64,000 nt of DNA from Thalassoglobus neptunius. Its GTDB lineage: Bacteria; Planctomycetota; Planctomycetia; Planctomycetales; Planctomycetaceae. The stretch spans positions 1 to 64,000 of the forward strand of contig NZ_SIHI01000018.1 of assembly GCF_007859735.1 (NCBI RefSeq). Reading direction: 5' to 3'. The translations under genes and the position numbers were made by a program. How positions within the stretch are numbered: position 1 is the stretch's first letter; each line of letters opens with the position of its first letter. Positions 1 through 8,851 of this stretch are shown here, in pieces. The notes under the pieces are model-generated. The model had not been told where the DNA came from and made no database searches. It saw only the letters and a program-made list of their open reading frames with translations.

Positions 1-426
1 AAAGACGAAATAACCTGTACCGACACTCCCGGCCGAGACGCTCACATCCCTCCACCGGGTTCCTTATCAACAACAGCGCTCCGTTTTTCGCCCGTCGAGC
101 GCTACGTTTTCTAACCGATGTCTACAGCTGTCGATTGTGGTAAGCAAGACGGGTCGCATTGCTGGAAAATGAACATGACGTTCATTGGGTAAAATCGGTG
201 AAGGTCCGATTCGAACTGACAAAACCCTATATTCCAGACGTTACGGAGACGAAGCGGATGCTCGTGCTCTGCATAGAGAATGATACAAGCACGCTGGGCG
301 AAGCCTCGAATCCAACAAGTTTGAACTGAACAGACTCTTCCAAACTTACGCAAGCGACCCCGACCGAATGATTGCCAACTCGCCTCAGCGATTGCATCTC
401 TTGAACGGACTTAAGCTGTCCTGTTT
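1..426. other. Left edge, no gene recognised
   Basis: No open frame here resembles a known protein. A plus-strand frame is open from base 1 to a TAA at 112-114 and could be the tail of a gene beginning outside the window, but its 37 residues show no recognisable feature. The rest lies downstream of the broken deacylase gene, which ends at 427. Confidence 0.4.
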
Positions 427-3294
427 CTATTCTCCTGCAGGCCAGTCTTCGACTTCATCAATTGCTTGAGTGAGGGAAGGAAGAACATCGCCGATAATTC
501 GGGACGTTTTTGCGCTAACTCGTGTATTAAACAAGAGTGCGAGGTTACGTCCGTCTTCGCGGCGGATCAGGATTGTGTTTGTTCCCGGAAGTGAACCACC
601 GTGGCTTGCACTGAATGTTCCATCCTCATTGACTTTGATCGACCACCCCAGCCCGTAATATCGATCTTTCGGATCACCCTTTTCGTTATACCCAGCGAGG
701 CCATCAGGGCGGGCGAACATCTCTTGAATGATGCTCTCTGAGAGAAGTGGGCTGTCGTCCGCCGAGTCAAAAGCTGAGGCAAACTTGACGAGGTCAGTCG
801 CTGATGCAACCCACGCTCCGTGTGAGTCCATCGCTTCCAGATACCATGCTCCGTACGGATTCGGAACAGTGGAACGCAGATCGTCAGCGAATACGGATTT
901 TCCGAGCCACGGGTGATAATAGCAAACCTCGTTGGGGAGGCGGCCATTAAGACGTGTCGTTCCAATCTGCATGTCGGTCACGCCGACCGGTTTTAAGACG
1001 TGCTCACGAACATAGCTCTCATAATCCTGACCAGAAACCTATTCAATAATTCGTCCAAGTAAACAGTATCCGTAGTTCGAATAGGCATATCGCTTGCCGG
1101 GTGCGAAATCGAGTGGTTCCCCAAGCATGACACGAATCACGGTTTCCGGCGTCGCTGGGGGATCGACTCCGAGTTCCTCAGCGAATTCGACAGACTTAAA
1201 CATTGCATCGAAAGACTGATCGCGATCCCAACCGCCACGATGCTGAAGAAGGTGCCGGATCGTAATATCATTCTGACGATCATCAAACTCCGCCCCGTCT
1301 GCAAGATGAGGTTCATAATCGAGAAATTCGAAGACTTTGTCATCGGGCGATAATTTACCCTGTTCAACAAGCTGTAGGATCGCAACAGCTGTAATCGGTT
1401 TAGAAATGCTTGCGATTCGGAAGAGACTCTCGGGACGAACTGGATCTCGTTGCCCAACATCGGCATAGCCAAACCCGCGTGCATAGACAATTTTTCCGTG
1501 ATCCGAAATTGCCAACGACGCTCCGGGAATTTTGTGTTCCTGAATGAAAGATGTCAGGACATCGTCAATCGCCTGGAAGGCTGTGTTTGTCTCCCCGGAC
1601 GAGATCGCGTGCGAAGAAAACGTCTCGCGGTATCCCGGACCGCGTAAAACTGTCCCCGGGCGTTTTCCCGTATATTTTCCGTCAGACAGAACGAGTTCGC
1701 CGTTGACGACGACGTACTTCATCCCGACGGAAAGGGCATGAGGGTCAGTGAATGTGGCTTTGTCGGCGATCTCGTCTTCATCGAAGACAATAATATCCGC
1801 AGCCAGTCCTTCAGCGATTTGTCCTCGATCGTAGATCATCACGCTGTTCCCTGCGGTTGCGCTCGCCTGGGCAACGGCACGTTCTAAGGAAATCGCTCCC
1901 AACCCACGGACATAACGAGAGAGCATTCGAGGAAATGATCCGAACGACCGAGGATGCGAAGCCCCCCGGTTGCCGCCAGCTGGTCCGACATCTGTGCAGA
2001 AGGAGACGAAGGGTTGCTGCATGGCCAGAATCTTGTTTGCATCACTCATCGTTTCCGGAAGTGCAAACGAACCCGCAATACAGAGATTGAAGAACGTATC
2101 CCAGACATCTTCATCGACAGCTTTTGCGATCTCAGCGACCGACTTTCCAGTCAGCTCTCGATAGCGTGGCTCGTTTGTTTGTCCGACAATAACCCGGTCC
2201 CAGTTTGAGCCCGCATGACGATACCAGTTTTCCCAACCGCTGGTTGTTTCGATTTCTTCTCGAACCGTTTTACGAAGTTCTTCATCCTCTTTGAGACGAT
2301 TTAAAAACTTTGCGCGGCCTTCTCCGAAGTGCTTCGGATGAATTAACGCGTCGATTCCTAACCCGTTGTTAATATACGGATAGATATCCGCTGTCACTTC
2401 CTGACCTTCTGCCCGAGCTGCACGAATTCGCGCGAGCGCCATTTGCATTTTCCCCCAGTTTTGTTGACCGGCGGCTTTCAGATGAAAGATGTGAACCGGC
2501 GTCTGTCCGATACGGCCGATTTCGAGCGCTTCATCGATCGCTTCAAGAAGGCGATCCCCTTCATTCCGCATGTGCGTGTAGTACCGGCCTCCGTATTCTC
2601 CTGCGATTGCGGTGAGTGCTCCGATCTCTTCCGTCGTGGCATAAACCGCCGGGGGATAAATCAACGCCGTGGAAACACCGATCGCCCCCGCTTCCATCGC
2701 TTCCCGCACGAGTTCCTGCATCGCGCTCAATTCTTCGGCCGTCGGACGACGATCAACTTCGCCCATCACCATTGATCGAACCTGAGTGTGTCCAATCGTC
2801 TGCACGACATTTACGGGCAGCCCTTTCATATCGAGCATTTGGAAATACTCCATCATGTTCTGCCATCCGATCGAAGCAGCCGCAGCTTCACTCACCGGAG
2901 CTGCCGATCCTCCTTCTCCGGCATTGATGGTCGTAATCCCTTGGGTCAGAAGATTGATCGCGCTGTCCGGGTCTCGCAACATAGGCGTCGCAGTCTGTCC
3001 CATCATGTCGATGAAACCGGGAGCGACAATCAGACCGTTGGCGTCAATCACTTCCTCTGCCGACTCCAGAGAAATGTTCCCGACCTTGACGATCTTTCCG
3101 TCACGGATTCCCAGATCGGCCCGGTACCATGGCGCCCCTGTTCCATCGACAATACGACCGTTGAGAATTGCAATTTCGTATTGCGGCTCAGGTCGATCTT
3201 CAGCCTGGACCATATCCGCTCCACCGATAGACAGAACGAGGAAGGTATTCATCACGACAGACAAGAATACCGAAGAAGGAGAGCGTGAAAACAT
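427..3294 (-). pseudogene. N-acyl-D-amino-acid deacylase / serine hydrolase fusion, split by an in-frame TAG
   Basis: Reading on the minus strand from ATG 3294, a signal peptide is followed by an amidohydrolase domain of the D-aminoacylase type (about residues 30-500, with GFIDMMGQ, THMRNEGD and VHIFHLKAAG). A beta-lactamase/CubicO-type serine hydrolase domain follows, with SISK as the SxxK motif and YSN. Codon 752 is TAG (1039-1041). The same frame then continues through 203 further residues of the hydrolase domain, including HGG, the third active-site motif, to a TAG at 427-429. The product would be about 955 residues if the stop were read through. The usual HxH metal pair after GFID is absent (MMGQ instead). 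An upstream ATG at 3360 is possible, but 3294 directly precedes the signal peptide. The protein would act on N-acyl-D-amino acids or peptides in the periplasm by family inference. Whether the stop is a mutation, a sequencing error or a readthrough site cannot be seen. Confidence 0.82.
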
Positions 3295-3502
3295 TGGCGA
3301 GGGTTCCCTTGTTTCGATCGAGCCCGTTGAGAGTAGAGTCGACGAGATCGATGATGGCACCGGCAGGACTATTCTTTAAGGAAGGCGATTCATACTGCGC
3401 GAAATGAAGTCCGCTTTGCAACTGTTTCGCCGCTCCACAGCTGTTCCCGTTCCTTCTTAATTCCGCCAGAGCGTTCGAAGGAACATCTCCCAACGGTATC
3501 GA

Positions 3503-3531
3503 TTGACGTTTCTGAGCTTGTCAACGATAGT
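3503..3531 (+). promoter_or_regulatory. Possible promoter of the retron leader RNA
   Basis: TTGACG at 3503-3508 is followed after 17 bases by GATAGT at 3526-3531, matching the sigma-70 consensus at five and four of six positions. Transcription would start near 3538, just where the candidate a1 arm of the retron RNA begins. This is a sequence match only. Confidence 0.45.
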
Positions 3532-3537
3532 TCATTT

Positions 3538-3685
3538 CATTGCCTTGGTGGTGCGTTTCGCACAGGTCGATGAATCGTCGACCGGGCCTCAATGAGGTCG
3601 TTAAGACTCCGCTGCCGGCGTAAGCCGTTTCCTGCTACGCCGCGCAAGGCTTCGAATGGAGCAGTTCCGGCTGCTCCATTCTTTT
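3538..3685 (+). ncRNA. Candidate retron msr-msd RNA leader
   Basis: Directly upstream of the retron RT lies a run of inverted repeats. They are GTGCG-TTT-CGCAC (3551-3563), GGTCGA/TCGACC (3565-3570 with 3578-3583), CCTC-AAT-GAGG (3587-3597), CGGCGTA/TACGCCG (3616-3622 with 3636-3642), and an 11-bp perfect stem 3654-3664 with 3671-3681 around loop TTCCGG, followed by TTTT. GCCTTG (3542-3547) can pair with CAAGGC (3645-3650), enclosing the first four hairpins like a1/a2. A short stem with a three-base T loop is reported for msr recognition in some retrons. The last stem could be part of msd or a terminator/attenuator before the RT. The branching G and exact ends cannot be fixed by eye. Confidence 0.5.
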
Positions 3686-3696
3686 CAGGTCTTTAT

Positions 3697-4752
3697 ATGT
3701 CCGCGCGCTCGACATTTCAGATGACGTCCGGATGCGGGTGCACTCTCATGGTGCTCGCAGGGGGAATCCTTCTTGCCAATCAGGCGTCAGGTGCTGTCGT
3801 CATCTTCGTATTGAGCGTGATCAGTGTTTTCGTTTTCGCCGGATGGCTCACTGCGCTGTTTCAGATGACGTCAGGAAACCCACAGCACGCCATCCGGAGT
3901 TGGATGGGTTGGGGGCTGACAGTCTCGGAACTGGCTCGACGACTTGATCTTTCTGAACAGCAACTGATCAACCACTTTCCGAAATACATTGACCGTCCGA
4001 TCCCGAAGCGATCCGGTGGAACTCGCATTCTCAGAATCCCTGACGCAACAACTGCGGACATTCAGAAACGAATTCTCCAGCGTCTTCTTCCATTGCTAAC
4101 GAGTCACCGTTGTGCGACCGGCTTTGAAGCTGGGCTGTCTATTGTTGATAACGCCCTGCCTCACGTCGGACAAGCAGTTGTCATTAAACTGGATCTCGTC
4201 GACTTCTTCCCCAACACACATCGAGATCGGCTCGAGCTTTACTTTCGACGGATCGGCTGGGGCAAAGAAGCGGCTTCGATTCTGGTCCGTCTCACTTGCG
4301 ACGAAGAAGGACTTCCTCAAGGAGCCTGCACAAGCCCCAGGTTGAGCAACCTTGTGAACTTTCTGATGGATGAACAACTCGATCGACTGGCCAAAAGTCG
4401 AAAAGGTGTTTACACGCGATATGCCGATGACATCACATTCTCGTTCCCCAAAGACTACCCCCAGCGAGTCCGAGGAATAATTCTGAAAACGCGATGGATC
4501 GTGCGTCGCTTCGGTTATCAGTTGAATTCGAAGAAGCAGCTTATCCTTCGGCAACATCAACGGCAGTCTGTCACTGGGCTGAATGTGAACACCAAAGCTT
4601 GTCTTCCGCGTGAGCTGCGACGTCGGCTGCGTGCTGCCCGACACCGAATGAAAACGACCGGTTCTGCGACGTGGACGGAAGAGCAACTGCAAGGATGGGC
4701 CTCGCTGGAATCGATGGTGGAATCTCAAACTGCCTCGGAATCGGAACGCTAG
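3697..4752 (+). CDS. Retron-type reverse transcriptase with two N-terminal transmembrane helices
   Basis: 351 residues from ATG 3697, preceded by CAGGT; an upstream in-frame start at 3592 would run through the structured leader and is less likely. Residues about 14-31 and 33-52 are two hydrophobic helices. The RT domain follows: DLVDFF (166-171) holds the first catalytic Asp, then LPQGACTSP (206-214), then YADD (242-245) with the paired catalytic Asp. NALPH (152-156) matches the NAxxH motif and VTG (292-294) the region-Y motif, both typical of retron RTs. Such enzymes make branched msDNA from an upstream ncRNA and act in anti-phage defence with an effector. No separate effector gene is adjacent: the next gene is a DUF1559 gene with its own promoter. 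The fused membrane segment may therefore be the effector (inference; retron Ec48 uses a separate two-helix membrane effector). The segment is flanked by an 18-bp direct repeat, and the stop is TAG. Confidence 0.88.
   Translation: MSARSTFQMTSGCGCTLMVLAGGILLANQASGAVVIFVLSVISVFVFAGWLTALFQMTSGNPQHAIRSWMGWGLTVSELARRLDLSEQQLINHFPKYIDRPIPKRSGGTRILRIPDATTADIQKRILQRLLPLLTSHRCATGFEAGLSIVDNALPHVGQAVVIKLDLVDFFPNTHRDRLELYFRRIGWGKEAASILVRLTCDEEGLPQGACTSPRLSNLVNFLMDEQLDRLAKSRKGVYTRYADDITFSFPKDYPQRVRGIILKTRWIVRRFGYQLNSKKQLILRQHQRQSVTGLNVNTKACLPRELRRRLRAARHRMKTTGSATWTEEQLQGWASLESMVESQTASESER
3715..3876 (+). repeat. 18-bp direct repeat pair bounding the RT membrane segment
   Basis: The 18 bases at 3715-3732 recur at 3859-3876 with a single mismatch. 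The copies are 144 bp (48 codons) apart and in the same frame, each encoding FQMTSG with an ATG. They bracket the two membrane helices exactly. Confidence 0.85.
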
Positions 4753-4955
4753 CGCGACGTCTTCGATCGTTTGCTGCAAGGGTGCGAATGCGATTTCGCA
4801 ACGCGTTCAAACTGCTTCTCGCTTCTTCATTTTCATCAATGGACGACCGCTCCCTGCGCTTTGACTTGTCGGCTTCGCTCGTCGGCTTGACCGCGTCTCT
4901 CCGCGACAACATTGCTCCGAATACTTCTTGGCGTTCGCTTCTGGGCGTTTGATTC

Positions 4956-4983
4956 TTGACAGTACCGTAGCCAATGTTACACT
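4956..4983 (+). promoter_or_regulatory. Sigma-70-like promoter of the DUF1559 gene
   Basis: TTGACA at 4956-4961, a 16-base spacer, then TACACT at 4978-4983, about 45 bases before the ATG at 5028. The -35 box is a perfect consensus. It implies that the DUF1559 gene is transcribed separately from the retron. Confidence 0.65.
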
Positions 4984-5027
4984 CTCTCGGAATTGTACCC
5001 ACCACTACACCGTAACAAGAGATTCAA

Positions 5028-6104
5028 ATGCTGACAAAGCTCCGAACTCGCCCCGCGTTTACTCTGATTGAGTTACTCGTTGTCATCGCAATCATTGCCA
5101 TCTTGATCTCCCTTCTTTTGCCGGCAGTCCAACAGGCGCGAGAAGCTGCCCGACGATCGCAGTGCCGAAACAATCTCAAGCAAATCGGATTGGCACTTCA
5201 CAACTACCATGACGCTCACAGCTGTTTCCCCGCCGGGTATTACAGCTAGGCAACTCGCGACGGAAGCGGTCCGCCTCACGCAATGGTTGACCAGAATACC
5301 TGGGATGCTGGCCCCGGATGGTCGTGGGCGACGATGCTGCTTCCGTTCCTCGATCAGGGACCGCTTTACAGCCAGCTCGACCTCAATCAGTCCTGTTATT
5401 CCCCGACGAATCTGCCCGTTGAGTCGACGAAACTTCCGGTCTTCCTCTGCCCATCCACTTCGGGCTCACACGATTCGTTCCTTGTGAGGAATGAGGCAGG
5501 CCAACCATTGCAGATCAACGGAAGTGGTTTGGAATTCGGTCGCAGCCACTATGTCGCAAGCCATGGTCAGGAGTCCTGCTGGGGTGAATGCGGAGCCAGT
5601 CGCACGGGGGAAGTCTTCACGAACATCTACGACGGGACGACTCAAGTCGTTCAAATTCATGGCGATGTGTCCAAAGTCGCTGACGGCCCTTTCTACCGAA
5701 ATTCTCGAACCCGTTTTCGCGATGTGACGGACGGCACGACCAACACGATTTTTCTCGGCGAGCACTCATCTCGTCTCAGCGACAAAACCTGGGTCGGTGT
5801 CGTTCCCGGTGCGTTCACGCATCCGCAGTTTACATCTCCCGAGAACGGTCCCGATGCAGCTGCGACACTTGTTCTCGTTCACGGGGGACCGTCCGGAGGC
5901 GAACTCGACATTACCGGATTTCCGATTATCCATCCCGTCAACTTTCCCACCTTCCACGTGGGCCAAATGTACTCCGAGCATTTCGGAGGAGGACATGTCA
6001 CCCTCGGCGACGGGTCCGTGCGTTTCATTTCCGAAAACATCGACCTGTTTACCTGGGCGGAACTTTCGAGCATCTCCGAAGGGGAAATCGTCGGCGAGTT
6101 CTAA
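5028..6104 (+). pseudogene. DUF1559 type II pseudopilin-like protein, split by an in-frame TAG
   Basis: The N-terminus has the type IV pilin/pseudopilin methylation motif ([16 protein letters not shown]) and then the conserved DUF1559 stretch ([26 protein letters not shown]). Codon 74 is TAG (5247-5249). The same frame continues without interruption for 284 codons, starting again with an internal ATG at 5283, and ends with the family's terminal glycine/aspartate motif (GGGHVTLGDGSVRF). DUF1559 proteins are abundant envelope or secreted proteins of planctomycetes with unknown function. As read, only a 73-residue stub would be made. AAGAGA lies before the ATG. The TAA at 6102-6104 overlaps the first copy of an intergenic repeat. 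Confidence 0.85.
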
Positions 6105-6180
6105 AGCAAGTCGCTCTTTCCTGTGCACTCGCGTGGGCTGTTTAATCAGACAAACTGCTGAGTTTGCTCGTGTGAGTGAG
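6104..6180 (+). repeat. Intergenic repeat, copy 1 of 3
   Basis: About 77 bases starting at the end of the DUF1559 gene closely match 25893-25968 and 47772-47852. Shared blocks include GCTCTTTCCTGTG, GCTGTTT(A/C)ATCAG, and TTGCTCGT followed by GAGTGAG. In this copy CAAACT and AGTTTG form a 6-bp stem. It lies between the pseudopilin gene and the lipoprotein gene. Confidence 0.8.
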
Positions 6181-6302
6181 CCACGAGTGATGCCGAGACG
6201 CAGGCGCCGAATGGTTTCTTCGCACATTCACAAGCTTCGAACAGCCTCACGAATGCTGTCCGTTTCGCTCCTCGAAAAGTTTTCACTGACCGGAAATCCG
6301 AT

Positions 6303-6638
6303 ATGAACGAGAACACTCACTGCCATCACCTTCGAATTTGGAAGAACGCCCTGTTCGTCCTTTCACTTGCTCTCATCGTCACTTCAGGATGCGGATATCC
6401 CGAAGTCAGTCCGCAATCGTACGGTTTAACGAAGGCCTTGTATGCCATCTGCAATCGAGCGGACGAACGACGGCTCGCTGAATTTGAGCAACGTCTTTCA
6501 CAAGAACTCGAGGCAGGACGAATTTCCGATTCGGAAGTGGCTATGTTCGAATCGATCATTCAGATGGCTGAAGGCGGAGACTGGAAATCTGCGATGCAAG
6601 AATGTCGACAGGTCATGGTCGATCATGTCGACCGCTGA
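6303..6638 (+). CDS. Small lipoprotein downstream of a DUF1559 gene
   Basis: 111 residues. A short basic N-terminus and a hydrophobic stretch end in TSGCG, a lipobox with Cys at about residue 31, so the mature protein is probably membrane-anchored. The remaining 80 residues are charged and helical (for example ERRLAEFEQRLSQELEAG). Small lipoproteins of this shape commonly follow DUF1559 genes in planctomycetes and may be partners of the pseudopilin, which is inference from position. The function is not known. Confidence 0.7.
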   Translation: MNENTHCHHLRIWKNALFVLSLALIVTSGCGYPEVSPQSYGLTKALYAICNRADERRLAEFEQRLSQELEAGRISDSEVAMFESIIQMAEGGDWKSAMQECRQVMVDHVDR

Positions 6639-6981
6639 TCCCCACCAAACGGATCGGGCAAGCGACGGCAAACTTCTAAGTGATCTAAACAGTCTCAATG
6701 AAATTGACATTGAGCAACATCGCGATCCGGTTAGCGGTACAGATTGTTACTACACTTGAAGATCTTGGTCACGTTTTTTCGTCCGGGGACTCGGACTCCT
6801 TGACCCAAAGATCAAAACTTGCTGTCCTGTTCAGGTTGATCTTTCAGGGATTCAACTCAGCGTGATCTGAAAATCTCTGAGGATTCGTTTGCTCCTCCAT
6901 GCTCACTGTTCTCTCTCCGATCTCAAGAGCGGTGACACACCATGTGAGGGTTTTGGGTTCAACTCCACAGTCAGGCCGAAC
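6639..6981. other. Gene-free stretch
   Basis: Leader of the sulfatase gene. An in-frame ATG at 6889 could extend the sulfatase, but the residues before 6982 are not signal-peptide-like. I see no other gene or clear structure. Confidence 0.4.
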
Positions 6982-8700
6982 ATGACCACTTACTGCGCAG
7001 CTGGAATGCGTCCGATTCAATTCATCTTCGCGATCCTTTTTTCACTCCTGGTCTTTTCGACGGTCTCTTCGCAGACACTGGCAAACAGCGATGATCGCCC
7101 GAACATTATCATCATTCTTGTCGACGACATGGGTTTCTCCGACATCGGATGCTACGGAGGGGAAATTCAGACTCCGAACATCGACCAGATGGCAGCAAAG
7201 GGAGTGAAGTTCTCACAGTTCTATAACTCCGCTCGATGCTGTCCGACTCGAGCGACCTTGATGACCGGTCTTCATCCTCATCAAGTGGGAATCGGTCATA
7301 TGACCAATCCGCCAAACTCACAGAATCACGATCTGGGAATCCCGTCCTACCGTGGATTCTTAAATCGCAAGTGCGCAACAATTGCAGAAATTCTGCAGCC
7401 AGCGGGTTACAGCACCCTCATGGCGGGAAAGTGGCACCTCGGGATGGCACAAGAAGACCTTTGGCCACTGCAGCGAGGATTCGAAAAGTATTATGGAAGC
7501 TTGCCTGGAGCGACGCGTTTCTTTCACCCGATTCATCCTCGCGGAATGACACTCGGAAACGAGCACATCGAAGAACCAGAAAGCACCACAGACGAGCCCT
7601 TCTACACCACAGACGCATTCACCGATTACGCGATCCAGTTCATTCAGGAACAGCAGACAGAAACCAACGGCGACAAACCGTTCTTCCTGTATCTGGCCTA
7701 CACTGCCCCACACTGGCCGCTTCAGGCACATGAAGATGACATTGCACGCTATCGCGGGAAGTACCAGATCGGATGGGATCAGCTGCGCGAACAACGTTTG
7801 AAGAAACAGATTGAACTCGGATTACTGCCGGAGGGAACTCACCTCAGCCCTCGCTACAGTGACGTTCCTGCCTGGGAGTCGCTTGACGCTGAGACCAGAG
7901 ATGAGATGGACCTCAAGATGTCGGTCTATGCTGCGATGATCGACCGCGTTGATCAAAACCTTGGGCGACTCTTCGACTCACTGGAAACTGCCGGGATCGC
8001 CGACAACACTCTCATCATGTTTCTCTCAGACAACGGAGGATGTGCGGAAGGAGGAATTCTGGGGCGCGGTGAATTTCGCGACGTCGAGAAGCGAAATCAG
8101 GAAACAGCCAACAGCTACGGAACAGCTTGGGCCAACGCTTCCAACACACCGTTTCGACTCTACAAGCACTATGCCCATGAAGGGGGAACCTCTACGCCTT
8201 TCATCATCTCGTGGCCGAAGCAAGTCGATTCGAGATCGGATTGGTACCGTGACCCTGCCCAGTTGATTGACATCATGCCGACGGTTCTCGATGCGGCGCA
8301 TGTTGAGTATCCCGAAGAATTGCACGGCAATCCGATTCCTGCACTTGATGGGATTTCCCTGTTGCCAGCAGTGGAAAACCAACCCCTGAATCGAAAGTCT
8401 CCCATTTTCATTGAACACGAAAACAACGCTTTCGTTCGCGACCAAGAATGGAAGCTTGTCGGAAAAGGTGTTTCTCCCTTGAAGGGAGTCGTGCCTGATA
8501 AATGGGAACTCTATAATATTGAAAACGACCGCACCGAACTGAACGACCTCGCTGCAACTCATCCTGAGAAGGTGAAGGAATTGTCTTCCGCGTGGAACGC
8601 CTGGGCGGAACGCGTCGGTGTGTACCCAAAGAAGAAATTGGGTTCTCACCAAAACAAAAAGAATCCAGCGAAGAAGAAAAAGAAGACCAAAAAGAATTGA
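6982..8700 (+). CDS. Secreted arylsulfatase-like sulfatase (family S1)
   Basis: 572 residues from ATG 6982, with AGG six bases upstream; 6889 and 7006 are alternative starts. A signal peptide (FAILFSLLVFS) leads into the sulfatase fold. PNIIIILVDDMGFSD holds the metal-binding Asp pair. CCPTR (about 86-90) is the C-x-P-x-R signature in which the Cys is converted to formylglycine. MAGKWHLG and FLSDNGG carry further active-site residues. Such enzymes hydrolyse sulfate esters, often of algal polysaccharides, in the periplasm or outside. The C-terminus is a lysine-rich tail of about 20 residues, unusual for the family. No formylglycine-generating enzyme gene lies nearby. Confidence 0.9.
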   Translation: MTTYCAAGMRPIQFIFAILFSLLVFSTVSSQTLANSDDRPNIIIILVDDMGFSDIGCYGGEIQTPNIDQMAAKGVKFSQFYNSARCCPTRATLMTGLHPHQVGIGHMTNPPNSQNHDLGIPSYRGFLNRKCATIAEILQPAGYSTLMAGKWHLGMAQEDLWPLQRGFEKYYGSLPGATRFFHPIHPRGMTLGNEHIEEPESTTDEPFYTTDAFTDYAIQFIQEQQTETNGDKPFFLYLAYTAPHWPLQAHEDDIARYRGKYQIGWDQLREQRLKKQIELGLLPEGTHLSPRYSDVPAWESLDAETRDEMDLKMSVYAAMIDRVDQNLGRLFDSLETAGIADNTLIMFLSDNGGCAEGGILGRGEFRDVEKRNQETANSYGTAWANASNTPFRLYKHYAHEGGTSTPFIISWPKQVDSRSDWYRDPAQLIDIMPTVLDAAHVEYPEELHGNPIPALDGISLLPAVENQPLNRKSPIFIEHENNAFVRDQEWKLVGKGVSPLKGVVPDKWELYNIENDRTELNDLAATHPEKVKELSSAWNAWAERVGVYPKKKLGSHQNKKNPAKKKKKTKKN

Positions 8701-8851
8701 GAAAAGAAAAAAGCCTTTGCTGTTCAATTCAGGTCAATGACGACAAATAAATTGAAGCCGAAACGCTCCGAGTTTCCCGTCGTCGGACTTTGCGAATCAT
8801 TCTGCATTTATCTTGTCGCCTCCCGGCGATTGATTTCTCCTGACATCGCCA

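Noticed and set aside
4096-4779. A 227-codon minus-strand frame over the RT gene
   Set aside because: Antisense to the catalytic RT domain.
4753-4890. The RT frame stays open for 45 codons after its TAG stop
   Set aside because: An open run of this length is common by chance at this base composition, and the extension shows no RT-like sequence.
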